64,000 nucleotides of DNA from a virus. This document shows positions 15,586-23,751 of this stretch, in pieces; positions within the stretch are counted from its first letter, which is position 1, and each line of letters opens with the position of its first letter. The notes under the pieces were generated by a model, which did no database searches, had not been told where the DNA came from, and saw only the letters and a program-made list of their open reading frames with translations. Both the position numbers and the translations under genes were made by a program. Where the stretch lies: positions 34,240 through 98,239 of the IMG/VR virus record IMGVR_UViG_3300021405_000009. The stretch is one strand, 5' to 3'.

Positions 15586-16181
15586 AAAAGAAAACTAAGG
15601 CGCGTATTAAAGCGCAACCAAAACCTGCCACGGTCACCGTCACGCTGTCATCGAATGACTTCGGTCAGATGATGGACGGACTACGCGAGCGGCAGACCGC
15701 GTGGAGGATCACTGCCGAACACTGGCGCGGCGAGGAAGATCATGCCGAGGCCATGGAGTACGGGATACAAGAATGCTCAGGCGAAGACGAGGCCCAGAAG
15801 ATCGCGGATCATTACCAGAAGCTGATCGCCGATCTGGAAGGGCAGCAGAAATGGCGCGGCGACTTCGATCTGCTCGAAAACGTTGCCGCCATCTCCGCCG
15901 AACTATGGGGTGGAGATACCAAGCGCAACTTCTACGTCCGCTTCGGCGCGGAGCTGAGCGGATTCCCCGGCGTGTGGGCGTATTCCGTTCAAGCGGCGCG
16001 CGCTTTCACGAAGGCGGAGGAACGATTCGCGAAGGAGATCGGCAGGAAGCCGGAACACTCCTACGAATATCTCGACGCGATCCTTCACTTTGCCGAATGG
16101 CTGGCCACAGCGGAGACGCTGCCAACCACTGCCGAGCTTGAGGCGAAGGCATGGGGAGCATTACTGGCAGCGCGCAACTGA
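15582..16181 (+). CDS. Hypothetical protein
   Basis: 199 residues from GTG. A basic N-terminus (MKKKTKARIKAQPKP) leads into a long helical, acidic region with coiled-coil character. Unknown function. Confidence 0.5.
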   Translation: MKKKTKARIKAQPKPATVTVTLSSNDFGQMMDGLRERQTAWRITAEHWRGEEDHAEAMEYGIQECSGEDEAQKIADHYQKLIADLEGQQKWRGDFDLLENVAAISAELWGGDTKRNFYVRFGAELSGFPGVWAYSVQAARAFTKAEERFAKEIGRKPEHSYEYLDAILHFAEWLATAETLPTTAELEAKAWGALLAARN

Positions 16182-16199
16182 AGCCAGAAGGGAGAAGAA

Positions 16200-16622
16200 A
16201 TGACGGAGAGCCAGGAACAAACCATTCAGATGCTCAAGTGGTTCCGCGACTGCCACGCCAACAACGGCGTACCGCAGAGCTGGTTCTATAAGGGGCCAGC
16301 GGACCTGTTGCTGCGCGAGGGCAAATGGTACGACGAGGGCCATGTGATTGACTGGAAGCGCAGCGTACCGCAAGCATGTTTCCGCAACGCGGCTCTGTAC
16401 GCCATGCTGCACCGCCTGCCTTACATCGAAGGCTACGCGACCGGCATTATTCCAGTGCATCATGCGTGGTGCCTCGACGCCGTGGGCCGCGTGTGCGAGG
16501 TCACATGGAAGGAGTTGGGCACCGATTACTTCGGCGTTGCGTTCAAGCCGAATCTGGTCACGCGCGGCGCTGTGCTGTTCAATGAACAGGATTGCTCGGT
16601 ATATACGCGAAAAGTGCGGTAA
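16200..16622 (+). CDS. Conserved phage protein with Cys-His pattern
   Basis: 140 residues after AAGGGAG. The sequence QACFRNAALYAML, then EGYATGIIPVHHAWCLDAVG and CEVTWKELG, has the spacing of a Cys-His-Asp arrangement as in papain-like folds. I recall this pattern in uncharacterised phage proteins. An enzymatic role is inference only. Confidence 0.55.
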   Translation: MTESQEQTIQMLKWFRDCHANNGVPQSWFYKGPADLLLREGKWYDEGHVIDWKRSVPQACFRNAALYAMLHRLPYIEGYATGIIPVHHAWCLDAVGRVCEVTWKELGTDYFGVAFKPNLVTRGAVLFNEQDCSVYTRKVR

Positions 16623-16627
16623 AATCC

Positions 16628-16655
16628 GTCCGTTAACCGGACGTTAAACTGGAGA
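16628..16655 (+). promoter_or_regulatory. Hairpin plus GTTAAACTGGAG start motif
   Basis: GTCCG-TTAA-CCGGAC followed directly by GTTAAACTGGAG before the ATG at 16661. Same arrangement as at 13395. Confidence 0.5.
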
Positions 16656-16660
16656 ACCGA

Positions 16661-16972
16661 ATGCCCGTTGAAATCACGTGCGAGTCGCCGAAGGGTGGCG
16701 CTGCGAAGCTGGGGAAGGATGTGACTGTGAGCTACGCCGTAGCTTCGGTCGCCGAATACCCAGCCTCTGAGCTTTTCTACGCCTGGGTCAAACTGCCCAA
16801 CGGAAAGACTGTATCGCTGTTCGTCAACCGCGAGACTGGGCTGGTCGTGGTGGACGTTGTCCGCAAAGATGAGCGCGGGGGGAACGAGATCCTGCGCACA
16901 ACCGTGGACAGGGTAGTCATGCCAACCAAGCGCCAGCTCGACGCAGCGGAGGTTGTGGACCCTACCTCGTGA
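16661..16972 (+). CDS. Hypothetical protein
   Basis: 103 residues, beta-rich (LGKDVTVSYAVASVAEY). The start follows the GTTAAACTGGAG motif. It overlaps the next GTG by four bases. Confidence 0.5.
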   Translation: MPVEITCESPKGGAAKLGKDVTVSYAVASVAEYPASELFYAWVKLPNGKTVSLFVNRETGLVVVDVVRKDERGGNEILRTTVDRVVMPTKRQLDAAEVVDPTS

Positions 16973-17361
16973 CCCTCGCTGAATTCATCGCGGCGCACAC
17001 TCTGGGGTTCACCTGTGAAAGGGTGAGTCCCAGGCTGTGGCGTTGCCGCATCACGTGCGGGGTTACCAAAGAGGCGGAGCGCGGGATGAGTTTCTTTCAT
17101 CTCAGCTCCACCGAGCCCACCTTGGCCGATGCGCTCAGCCGTCTGGCGAAGGTGTCTCACCAGCACGTGGCCACGAAGCTGCCAACCGGACTGGCTGCCA
17201 GTCGGGATAAGGCGTCATTCCAACACTGGTGCGTGCTGTACGATCACGATCCCGAGTCGCGTAAAGATCGGGCGCACTATCTCACTATCCGGCGACGCGC
17301 CGAGCAGCTTAGGTATGTGCTCGGTACTGCCGCGTTCAAACAATTACTGGAGGTCGCGTGA
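16969..17361 (+). CDS. Hypothetical protein
   Basis: 130 residues from GTG, coupled to both neighbours by four-base overlaps. Basic C-terminal half. No family recognised. Confidence 0.5.
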   Translation: MTLAEFIAAHTLGFTCERVSPRLWRCRITCGVTKEAERGMSFFHLSSTEPTLADALSRLAKVSHQHVATKLPTGLAASRDKASFQHWCVLYDHDPESRKDRAHYLTIRRRAEQLRYVLGTAAFKQLLEVA

Positions 17362-17654
17362 CGGCGCTAAAGCGAACCCGAACCTGTAAGCGTTGCAAGC
17401 GCGAGATGGATAAGCACCACTACTTCTACTCGCCGACTGACGACGTTTGCATCGAATGCGGTCCTGATGTCAACTTCCTTAAACAGTCAAAGAGGCTGGC
17501 CCGAGAGCACGGTACTGGTGCGCTCGAAGCCAAGTTCCTCGACTACATCCGCCGCGCACGATTAGTGCGCGAGGTCATGCGCGGCCTTAGAAGGGAGGCT
17601 AAAGACGGATCATCCACACCCAGACAAACGACACGTCGTCCGCCAAGTGCGTAG
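17358..17654 (+). CDS. Zinc-ribbon protein
   Basis: 98 residues from GTG. CKRCKREM and CIECGPD form a CxxC-x(n)-CxxC ribbon in the first third, followed by a basic helix. Likely nucleic-acid binding, role unknown. Confidence 0.5.
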   Translation: MTALKRTRTCKRCKREMDKHHYFYSPTDDVCIECGPDVNFLKQSKRLAREHGTGALEAKFLDYIRRARLVREVMRGLRREAKDGSSTPRQTTRRPPSA

Positions 17655-17823
17655 ATACCTACTGGCGGCGAAGATGCGGTTTAGCTCTGACAAACTGCCA
17701 CAGCCGGGCGGGAAACGAATCCCAAGACGTGGGGCTAGAAGTCTCGTGCATTACAGGGATCTCATAGCCACATACCAGACGGCCAAGCGGCAGTTGCTGA
17801 CCGAGAAAGGGGGGAACAGTTGA
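17647..17823 (+). CDS. Short basic protein, start uncertain
   Basis: 58 residues from GTG at 17647 (or 49 from ATG at 17674). Arg/Lys-rich. The frame stays open and protein-like upstream of the GTG without a standard start, so the true start may be unusual. Confidence 0.35.
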   Translation: MRRYLLAAKMRFSSDKLPQPGGKRIPRRGARSLVHYRDLIATYQTAKRQLLTEKGGNS

Positions 17824-17936
17824 GACTACTGAAGATGATCGGTCGCTGGGCGAAGTGGCTCTATGAGGAGACCTTCAACACTAGCGAAGCCAAGCGCCGC
17901 GACTTCGAGCGGCGAAGGAATCAAACCCCGCTGTAG
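17820..17936 (+). CDS. 38-residue basic peptide
   Basis: TTG start preceded by AAAGGGGGGAACAG, overlapping the previous stop. It begins LRLLKMIGRWAKWLYEE and is amphipathic and basic. Last plus gene before the minus block. Confidence 0.35.
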   Translation: MRLLKMIGRWAKWLYEETFNTSEAKRRDFERRRNQTPL

Positions 17937-18019
17937 AGTGCGATGCGCATCGCGTCCGGTCCATTTAGAAAAAGTAGTACACAATTTCTTAATGGCCTTG
18001 GCGCGGTGCGGAGTGCGCT

Positions 18020-18388
18020 TTATGCCCGTGGCGGCAAGTCGTAGTTCGGTCGCGGCTCGGTGCGCCCTTCGCGCCGATCGTCGGGCGGAATTACATTCAC
18101 GGGCTCCAGGTTGATTGAGTTGTGGGGCTCGGCGGGCGCGGTCAGCACCATGTCGAGCATCTCCGATAACTCTCGCGCGTAGCTGCGGACGGCCGGGTTG
18201 TTGTGGCCCATCATGCGCCACAGCACGATCTGATCCTGCCCCCGGTAAGCTTCTTCGATGGCTGCGCGCTGATCCTCGGGCATCCGGGGGCCGCCTACGG
18301 GCAGCGCAGCCGGATGAAGGAGCCGGTGAGCACAGGAGACGCTCTGTCGCGACTCGTCGAAGTAGTCTAAACACGCGGGGCATTTCAT
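18020..18388 (-). CDS. Small zinc-binding protein
   Basis: 122 residues. MKCPACLDYF and CAHRLLHP near the N-terminus give a CxxC...CxH pattern. The rest is helical and then proline-rich. ATGA overlap with the upstream gene shows coupling. Confidence 0.5.
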   Translation of the reverse strand: MKCPACLDYFDESRQSVSCAHRLLHPAALPVGGPRMPEDQRAAIEEAYRGQDQIVLWRMMGHNNPAVRSYARELSEMLDMVLTAPAEPHNSINLEPVNVIPPDDRREGRTEPRPNYDLPPRA

Positions 18389-18573
18389 CGGGGTGGAATC
18401 TCCGCATTTTCTGCGGAGAATAGGGCCGATAATTCACGCATCACCGACCGTTCCGCTAGCAGCCCGGCCTGCTCTTCTTCTTCGGTCATGCGCCTGCAGC
18501 CTTCGCAAGCTTGATCGAACCAAGGATGAGACGCGGCGTGGTGCCGACCGGTATGGGATGGGCTATAGGCCAT
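18385..18573 (-). CDS. Hypothetical protein
   Basis: 62 residues with His-rich N-terminus and CEGC pair, then an acidic helix. Coupled to both neighbours by short overlaps. Confidence 0.45.
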   Translation of the reverse strand: MAYSPSHTGRHHAASHPWFDQACEGCRRMTEEEEQAGLLAERSVMRELSALFSAENAEIPPR

Positions 18574-18938
18574 TAGACGCCCAAGGCATTCGGACCCTCG
18601 GGCTTAGGCAAATCCCGTGGCGCTTTCGGCTTAGCTACGCCGAGCACGCGCTTGGTGATCTCAGCCTGGGCCTTGGCCATGCGGGCGGCGCGAATGCCGC
18701 GCTGCTCTTCGAGCTTGGTCTGCTGCTTAATTTCTTCGGCCTTGGTGTCGGCCCGCTCCAGCTCCATGAGCTGCTCTTTGGCCTTCAGGATTTCTAAGAG
18801 CGGAGTGCTGGGGCTTTCGGCGATCCGCAGCAGGACAGCGAATAGCCTGGCGCGTAGCCGGTTGCCAGGGTTGTTGAGAGTCTTCAAGTTTGTCGATCGG
18901 CCGGTGAGTGTGCCACGCGGAGTTAAAGGGGCTGCCAA
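18573..18938 (-). CDS. Helical, coiled-coil protein
   Basis: 121 residues from a TTG start. The central part (LKAKEQLMELERADTKAEEI) is strongly coiled-coil, with a basic Ala-rich end. A small terminase-like role is possible but no motif proves it. Confidence 0.4.
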   Translation of the reverse strand: MAAPLTPRGTLTGRSTNLKTLNNPGNRLRARLFAVLLRIAESPSTPLLEILKAKEQLMELERADTKAEEIKQQTKLEEQRGIRAARMAKAQAEITKRVLGVAKPKAPRDLPKPEGPNALGV

Positions 18939-18943
18939 AATGT

Positions 18944-18969
18944 GGGCGGGTTTTATATCGTGCCCGCCC
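18944..18969 (-). promoter_or_regulatory. GGGCGGG/CCCGCCC hairpin
   Basis: A 7-bp perfect inverted repeat between the 19082 gene and the TTG start at 18938. On the minus strand it is followed by ACATTTTGG, too weak a T-run for a clear terminator. Confidence 0.35.
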
Positions 18970-19081
18970 GATCACGCTCAAGTCTAAGTAGCCTCGCCGG
19001 TGAGGGCCTACGGTCGGTTCGCCACAGTGTGGGCTGAAGTGTAGGGCATCAGAAGGAATGCGCGAGAGCGCGGGGCAGAGG

Positions 19082-19426
19082 CTAGGGCTTGGAGTCCTCG
19101 GTGTAGTTGTCTTCGGCTACACCATAATTGTCGGAGAGGGGTTTGCTTTGCGGACCAGTTTCGGGGCCATGTTCTTCGCCTAATGGACACTCGGGCGAGG
19201 CCCTGGCCAGCGGCTGTGGAACTACCGTGCTGGGCGTGTTGCTCTGGTCATTGCGCGGGTCGGTGTCGTGGTAGTCCCAACCATAGCTGTTGCGCTGCGG
19301 GTACAGGCCGCGCGTCATGGCCAGCCCTTCGCGTTTGAGTATCTCTTCCCAGTACTCTTGCGAGTTGGGGTCCAGCGTGCTTAAGTCTTTCTGTGGCTTA
19401 CGATACCGAGATCCGGCCAAGTACAC
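19082..19426 (-). CDS. Hypothetical acidic protein
   Basis: 114 residues from GTG. The segment LDPNSQEYWEEILKREGLAM is a pattern I recall next to terminase genes in some phages. The C-terminal half is Pro/Glu-rich and probably disordered. Function unknown. Confidence 0.5.
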   Translation of the reverse strand: MYLAGSRYRKPQKDLSTLDPNSQEYWEEILKREGLAMTRGLYPQRNSYGWDYHDTDPRNDQSNTPSTVVPQPLARASPECPLGEEHGPETGPQSKPLSDNYGVAEDNYTEDSKP

Positions 19427-19548
19427 CCTCTATAAGTATAAATTTCCCCGTAAGTCGTTGATAATGCGTAGAGGCGACGCTCGGCGGACTTGCAACGCTT
19501 GCAAAGATGCATAAGATATTATACCATAGACTGAGAGGAGGATACAAG

Positions 19549-19836
19549 TTGGCGACGTTTATCGATCAAAACAGCAACGCAGTGAACGTGACACCGGCAA
19601 ACCAGAAGCGAGGTTTCACTCTTCAGGAGCTTTACTCCATCATCGACTGCAATACCGTGCAGGCAGTTCAACTGGCTGACGGCCGGACGATGTGGATGGA
19701 TGAGGACGCCAAGCTTCGCGAAGGGCTCCAGTTCGTCAATCTCAAGGCCACCATACTGCTGGCTGAAGCTGGCGGCATCCCTGGGGACGAGGTTATCGGT
19801 CACGTCCTCATCACCCAACCTGGAGAAGTGAAATGA
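19549..19836 (+). CDS. DUF3846-like protein
   Basis: 95 residues from TTG at 19549, chosen for GAGAGGAGG upstream. The order LQELYSIIDCNTVQAVQL, DGRTMWMDEDAK and GDEVIGHVLI matches the DUF3846 layout known from phages, where the function is unknown. Assignment is by pattern. Confidence 0.55.
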   Translation: MATFIDQNSNAVNVTPANQKRGFTLQELYSIIDCNTVQAVQLADGRTMWMDEDAKLREGLQFVNLKATILLAEAGGIPGDEVIGHVLITQPGEVK

Positions 19837-20048
19837 AACCCACCAAGGCCGACATCGGCCAGCAAGTTCGCTACTGGGAGAATGGCTGGCACTTCGCCAA
19901 GCTCGTCGAGCTGGGCAGGCGCTGGGCCAAGGTCTCACACCCAACACGCGGGCGCAAGAGTCCCAAGACCGGACAGCGCCTGCCTTACCGCATCCCCGTA
20001 TCCAGCGTCCAGAGCCTGGGGACTACAGCCTCCGGCTCTGCGGCTTAA
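19833..20048 (+). CDS. Small basic protein
   Basis: 71 residues, alpha/beta with many aromatic and basic residues (VRYWENGWHFAKLVELG). ATGA overlap upstream. Unknown function. Confidence 0.5.
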   Translation: MKPTKADIGQQVRYWENGWHFAKLVELGRRWAKVSHPTRGRKSPKTGQRLPYRIPVSSVQSLGTTASGSAA

Positions 20049-20113
20049 ACCCTTTCACCCTTGACACCGTGCGGCTCCAAGCGCACGCTAATCTCAATGA
20101 AACGAGGCGACAC

Positions 20114-20575
20114 ATGGCAACACCCGAGACAAACTCACCCGAGGGAAAGCCAAAGCAAGCCAAGCAACTCACGGAACGCCAACTAGCTACCATCTTGCAC
20201 GCCCTGCGCATGTTGCAAGAAAGTGAAAGCCACACCACCAAGGCTTGCACCACAGGCCACTGTGAACATTTCGCGGACGTGAGCGAGATGGATAACGATG
20301 AAATCAACGAACTGTGCGAGTCGCTGAATGTTGACTTCGAGATCAAAGAAGGGGAAGAGGACCAAGGCCGTTACACCAATCACTATCTCTGCCCTAACGA
20401 CAACACGCGCTGGGATGATGACTGGTCCTCGACCTGCAATGACCGCTGCCCTGACTGCGACGCCGAGATCGAGCCTTACGCTTCGACCGACAACCGAGAC
20501 CAGAAGGTTACCATTTACGCTCAGGATGTTTACGACCGAGCTAACTCAGTTGATCCCGAACAACCAAAGGGGTAG
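20114..20575 (+). CDS. Acidic zinc-ribbon protein
   Basis: 153 residues from the ATG at 20114. Helical N-terminus, acidic middle, and a C-terminal region with LCPNDNTRW and CNDRCPDCD, a likely zinc ribbon. Preceded by CTTGACA but without the full family B geometry. Confidence 0.5.
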   Translation: MATPETNSPEGKPKQAKQLTERQLATILHALRMLQESESHTTKACTTGHCEHFADVSEMDNDEINELCESLNVDFEIKEGEEDQGRYTNHYLCPNDNTRWDDDWSSTCNDRCPDCDAEIEPYASTDNRDQKVTIYAQDVYDRANSVDPEQPKG

Positions 20576-20612
20576 AATCCCACTTATCCTTGAAAGGAGC
20601 ACCACTCCACTC

Positions 20613-20954
20613 ATGCAAGGTATGCAAAACGTAGTAGCCAGTATCCGCAAAGCAAGAGACGAACACCATCGCGAATGCCAGCGCCTCGACCAGGCGCTCG
20701 TCGCGTTAGGTGTAAACCATTCAATCCACCGGGGCGTTCGCAGGCTGTCCAAAGATGCTCGCGAACGGATCGCGGCGGCACAACGCGCGCGCTGGGCTAA
20801 AATTAAAGGCAAGTCAAAGCTGCCTTCCACGAGCACCGCCAGCAAGTCCAAGTCGGCCGGGATTGCGGGCTACTGGGCAAACATGACGCCAGAAGAGCGC
20901 AAGGCCGAAGTAAAGCGAAGGCAGAAGTTGGCGGCGAAGAAGAGAGCCGCGTAA
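20613..20954 (+). CDS. Basic helical protein
   Basis: 113 residues from ATG at 20613 (AAAGGAGC upstream). The C-terminal half (SKDARERIAAAQRARWAKIK and TPEERKAEVKRRQKLAAKK) is a basic repeat pattern common in bacterial and phage DNA-binding proteins. Probable nucleoid or DNA-binding role, inferred. Confidence 0.5.
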   Translation: MQGMQNVVASIRKARDEHHRECQRLDQALVALGVNHSIHRGVRRLSKDARERIAAAQRARWAKIKGKSKLPSTSTASKSKSAGIAGYWANMTPEERKAEVKRRQKLAAKKRAA

Positions 20955-21002
20955 CCAGTTCCCCGGCTGGAGTTCCTCCCCGTCACTTTATCCAGCCGGG
21001 AA

Positions 21003-21056
21003 CCCGCACAGGGAAGGGGGAAAGAAGCAGTCTCCCCTGTGCGGGCTTAATTTTTT
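21003..21056 (+). terminator. Rho-independent terminator
   Basis: CCCGCACAGGG pairs with CCCTGTGCGGG, followed by CTTAATTTTTT. An additional inverted repeat (CCGGCTGGA/TCCAGCCGG, 20961-20997) lies just before. The T-run is directly followed by the GGAGGGG ribosome-binding site of the next gene. Confidence 0.75.
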
Positions 21057-21068
21057 GGAGGGGAAACA

Positions 21069-21395
21069 ATGCAGACGCCAGTCCGAGTCTCCCTGCTTGA
21101 GTTCGCACTAAAGCGCAATGAGTGGATCAAGGCTCATTGCCTAACCGATGGCGAGCGCCAGCTATGCGTGGACTGCAAGACGCCAATCGAGATTACCGGC
21201 CCGTACATGTCGATCCACGATGCCCGCTTCGGCAATCATTGCGCCGGGCCAGGCGCAGTCATCCGGCTGGCAGTTCCGTTCTGTCCGAAGTGTGAGGCCA
21301 GCCCCCAGGAGCGGGGCTGCCTTCATGAGGATCTTAGCCAGTGGCTTAGCGCCAGGCTCGCGAAATCAACCGCAGACACTGGGATGCTCTGTTAG
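21069..21395 (+). CDS. Zinc-binding hypothetical protein
   Basis: 108 residues. CVDCKTPIE, HCAGPG and CPKCEASPQERGC suggest two metal sites. Convergent with the 21392 gene, with a four-base overlap of the ends. Confidence 0.5.
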   Translation: MQTPVRVSLLEFALKRNEWIKAHCLTDGERQLCVDCKTPIEITGPYMSIHDARFGNHCAGPGAVIRLAVPFCPKCEASPQERGCLHEDLSQWLSARLAKSTADTGMLC

Positions 21396-21610
21396 TCCTT
21401 GTTGGATTCCCACACCGCGTCGAACTTCGCTTCGGGGATGAAGTAAACTGCGCGCAATGCGCCGTCGAAGCGCCGCGCAAAGATCAGCATGGTGGAGCAA
21501 TCGCACTTGAACGCGAAGTTCTCCCCCTTGCCGCCGCCGATGGCGTAACTCTTCCCGTGGTAGTCGGTAGAGGTTAACTGCGCCCCGCATAGTGGGCAAT
21601 GGATGTTCAT
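21392..21610 (-). CDS. Zinc-ribbon protein
   Basis: 72 residues beginning MNIHCPLCGAQL, with KCDCSTM later, making a CxxC...CxC ribbon. Small alpha/beta remainder. Unknown role. Confidence 0.5.
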   Translation of the reverse strand: MNIHCPLCGAQLTSTDYHGKSYAIGGGKGENFAFKCDCSTMLIFARRFDGALRAVYFIPEAKFDAVWESNKD

Positions 21611-21873
21611 ACTCCCTCCGGAACGTCATCCACCGGGCCGTCCGTGAATCCCACCACGCCGTAGCCTTCGAGGATTACGATGTAGGTGTCCCACCCAGTC
21701 CTGTCATCGTAGCCGTAGTAAGATTCGATCTTCAGTTTGTCCACGCGCACGCCCCACGGAGCCAGCAACCCCCGCACATGCGTGAGCAGCGCGGGGTAAC
21801 TGTAGAGCCGGACCGTGGTGGCCAGCGACTCGTCCAATCCCCCGCGATGCTCACGAAACCTTGAGAATGACAT
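21607..21873 (-). CDS. Hypothetical protein
   Basis: 88 residues from the ATG at 21873, preceded by GGAGG. Beta-rich C-terminus (DTYIVILEGYGVVGFTDG). Coupled to its neighbours by short overlaps. Confidence 0.5.
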   Translation of the reverse strand: MSFSRFREHRGGLDESLATTVRLYSYPALLTHVRGLLAPWGVRVDKLKIESYYGYDDRTGWDTYIVILEGYGVVGFTDGPVDDVPEGV

Positions 21874-22075
21874 GCGCCTCCGCGATGTGCTTGCGCACGA
21901 CTTCAATGTCGGTCGGCAGGGCGTGAACGTCAGAGCCATGCAGGCCGGTCCTACTAAAGCAGAGGCGGCAAGCGTAATGTCGCTTGCCGCCAAACAGACT
22001 GACTCCGAGGGGCTCGCTCCACGGGAAGGCCGGGAACTCCCGCTGTATCCAGTCGTCAAACTCCGCCTGCGTCAC
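21851..22075 (-). CDS. Small C2H2-like protein
   Basis: 74 residues. CRLCFSRTGLHGSDVHALP with a later RKHIAEAH gives a Cys-Cys-His-His spacing like a zinc finger. Overlaps the next gene by 23 bases. Confidence 0.5.
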   Translation of the reverse strand: MTQAEFDDWIQREFPAFPWSEPLGVSLFGGKRHYACRLCFSRTGLHGSDVHALPTDIEVVRKHIAEAHVILKVS

Positions 22076-22079
22076 AAAG

Positions 22080-22967
22080 CTAACTCGCCCTGGCAGAGTC
22101 AGAGTCGATCATCTCTGGCAGGTAATACTTATCGTCCACATAAAGCAGGTCAACGCCCTTTTTCCCGAGCCCCAGGACGGCCTGATAAATTGTGCCCTCG
22201 TTGCGGTCGGGATGCGCCTGGCAAAGGGCTGCGACCAGTTGCTTTCGGGTCATGGGGACTTTCATTATCGCACGGACTTCTCCCGCCCAATAACCGTTCG
22301 GCATCACGACCTTCTTGCCGTTCCCGTTAGCGTGTCCGTTGCCGTTCGGCCTGGCGACCGGGCCGGTGGTGAGTTTCATCACATCGCGCAAGCCGCTGGC
22401 CACCTGGTCCCAGCGCGCCTGTTCCTGCTGACAACGCAGAACCTCAGAGGCGTAGTGTTTCGCTTTAGCCTCGGCGTCTCGTAGAGCGTTTTCGAGAGTA
22501 CCCCCGACTTCGACAACAGACCTAGGTTCCGCTGCGCGCGTGAGGGTTTCAGCCATATCAGTGTGCATGGTCACTGTGTTGTTCTCCTTAAGTTGTTGCA
22601 GATAGTCGGAGACAGCTCGCTCTCCGCCGTTGGTTCGTAAGACGTTGATGGTGCGGATAACTTCGGGACTGTACTGGAAACAAATTCCAGCCTTGTGCTT
22701 TCGACGCTTAGGTAGGATGGGAACGACGAAGCGCATATTCAAACCCTCCACCGTCGATAACCGGGGCGCGCCTTCGATAAAATCGCGAGGCCGACTCAGG
22801 TGAAACATCTTTGGCTGGGGTCGATTTAAGGCAGGATCAAGTGCGGCTCGCGCACGGCCACTATGGGGCCGCGAGGTTCTCACTCTGGTGGGACATGGGC
22901 TCCCAATCACATCGCGAGCTTTTTCTCTCAACAGTTGGCTGGCGTTGAAAGTTTTCTTCTTACTCAT
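22080..22967 (-). CDS. Putative DNA-binding regulator, leaderless
   Basis: 295 residues from the ATG at 22967. The C-terminal 50 residues (MTRKQLVAALCQAHPDRNEG.. VLGLGKKGVDLLYVDDKYYL) have a winged-helix pattern. A helical segment precedes it, and an Asn/Gly linker separates them. The family B -10 (TACAAT) lies only seven bases before the ATG and there is no ribosome-binding site, so the mRNA is probably leaderless. The regulatory role is inferred. Confidence 0.5.
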   Translation of the reverse strand: MSKKKTFNASQLLREKARDVIGSPCPTRVRTSRPHSGRARAALDPALNRPQPKMFHLSRPRDFIEGAPRLSTVEGLNMRFVVPILPKRRKHKAGICFQYSPEVIRTINVLRTNGGERAVSDYLQQLKENNTVTMHTDMAETLTRAAEPRSVVEVGGTLENALRDAEAKAKHYASEVLRCQQEQARWDQVASGLRDVMKLTTGPVARPNGNGHANGNGKKVVMPNGYWAGEVRAIMKVPMTRKQLVAALCQAHPDRNEGTIYQAVLGLGKKGVDLLYVDDKYYLPEMIDSDSARAS

Positions 22968-22974
22968 TGAGACA

Positions 22975-22997
22975 ATTGTAATAGGGCTTGTCAAGTG
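22975..22997 (-). promoter_or_regulatory. Family B promoter (CACTTGACA-N8-TACAAT)
   Basis: On the minus strand CACTTGACA (22997-22989), 8 bases, TACAAT (22980-22975), then seven bases to the ATG of the 22967 gene. Confidence 0.55.
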
Positions 22998-23014
22998 AAA
23001 ACCGACAAGCCCCC

Positions 23015-23653
23015 TCACCGGGACAACTTACGCCTAACCAAGCCCGCGATGGCCAGCAAACCGGTCCCCATCGTGACCAGGGTCCCCGGCTCTGGCGTCA
23101 CCGTCCCAAGGAAGCGCTCGCTATTCATGTTAATCTGGCCCACGCCCGTGGTACCGCATAGATCGCCACTGCCATAGAACCCTGAGTTCACGCCGCACAC
23201 CCCCAGGCTGTCCAGGTTCAAAGATTCACTAAAGCTTCCAGAGACGAGATAGACGGCGAACGCCTGCGTGTGACCAGGCAGCCGGACAAATTCCTCGCCG
23301 GTAAACGTGCCCGAGAAAATCCCGGTGCTCGGGTTGTATATCGTGCTGGTCATGGTGAACACCGGCTGGCCGAAGGCGGACTTGTAGCCCATGGAGTAAG
23401 CTTCAGGGCCGAACGGCGCGTTCAGGAAAATGTGGTTGGCGCTCAGGTTGGCGCTGCCGCCAGCGAATGCCGCCCCAATGCCAACGCCCTGACCGCCCGG
23501 CCCAATCGAGCCTTCCAGTTCGACAAAGGTGCCAGAGCTTAACGTGATGGAAGTGATGGGACTGGGCAGGTCGCGCATCGAAGAGCCGACCATCTTCTGT
23601 GGAGTTACCGCCAGCGTCAAGAAAAGCAAAGCCAGAACAGAGTAGGTTCTCAT
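23015..23653 (-). CDS. PEP-CTERM sorting-signal protein
   Basis: 212 residues from the ATG at 23653. A signal peptide (MRTYSVLALLFLTLAVTP) opens the protein. A Gly/Ser/Thr-rich beta domain follows, and the protein ends in TPEPGTLVTMGTGLLAIAGL then VRRKLSR. That is the PEP motif, membrane helix and basic tail of PEP-CTERM proteins, which are processed by host exosortase and linked to extracellular polysaccharide. It is unusual in a phage. The gene stands alone between terminator-like hairpins, as expected of a moron. Confidence 0.8.
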   Translation of the reverse strand: MRTYSVLALLFLTLAVTPQKMVGSSMRDLPSPITSITLSSGTFVELEGSIGPGGQGVGIGAAFAGGSANLSANHIFLNAPFGPEAYSMGYKSAFGQPVFTMTSTIYNPSTGIFSGTFTGEEFVRLPGHTQAFAVYLVSGSFSESLNLDSLGVCGVNSGFYGSGDLCGTTGVGQINMNSERFLGTVTPEPGTLVTMGTGLLAIAGLVRRKLSR

Positions 23654-23683
23654 GTTGAGTTTCCCCCGGCAGCTCTTATACCA

Positions 23684-23719
23684 CAAAAACCAGGCCCGGA
23701 AGGGAGCTTCCGAGCCTGG
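23684..23719 (-). terminator. Terminator of the 23752 gene
   Basis: On the minus strand CCAGGCTCGGAAG pairs with CTTCCGGGCCTGG-like sequence (CCAGGC and GGAAG arms), followed by TTTTTG. Confidence 0.6.
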
Positions 23720-23751
23720 AGCGAAGAAGTAAAGCCGCCAACTCTTCCCCT

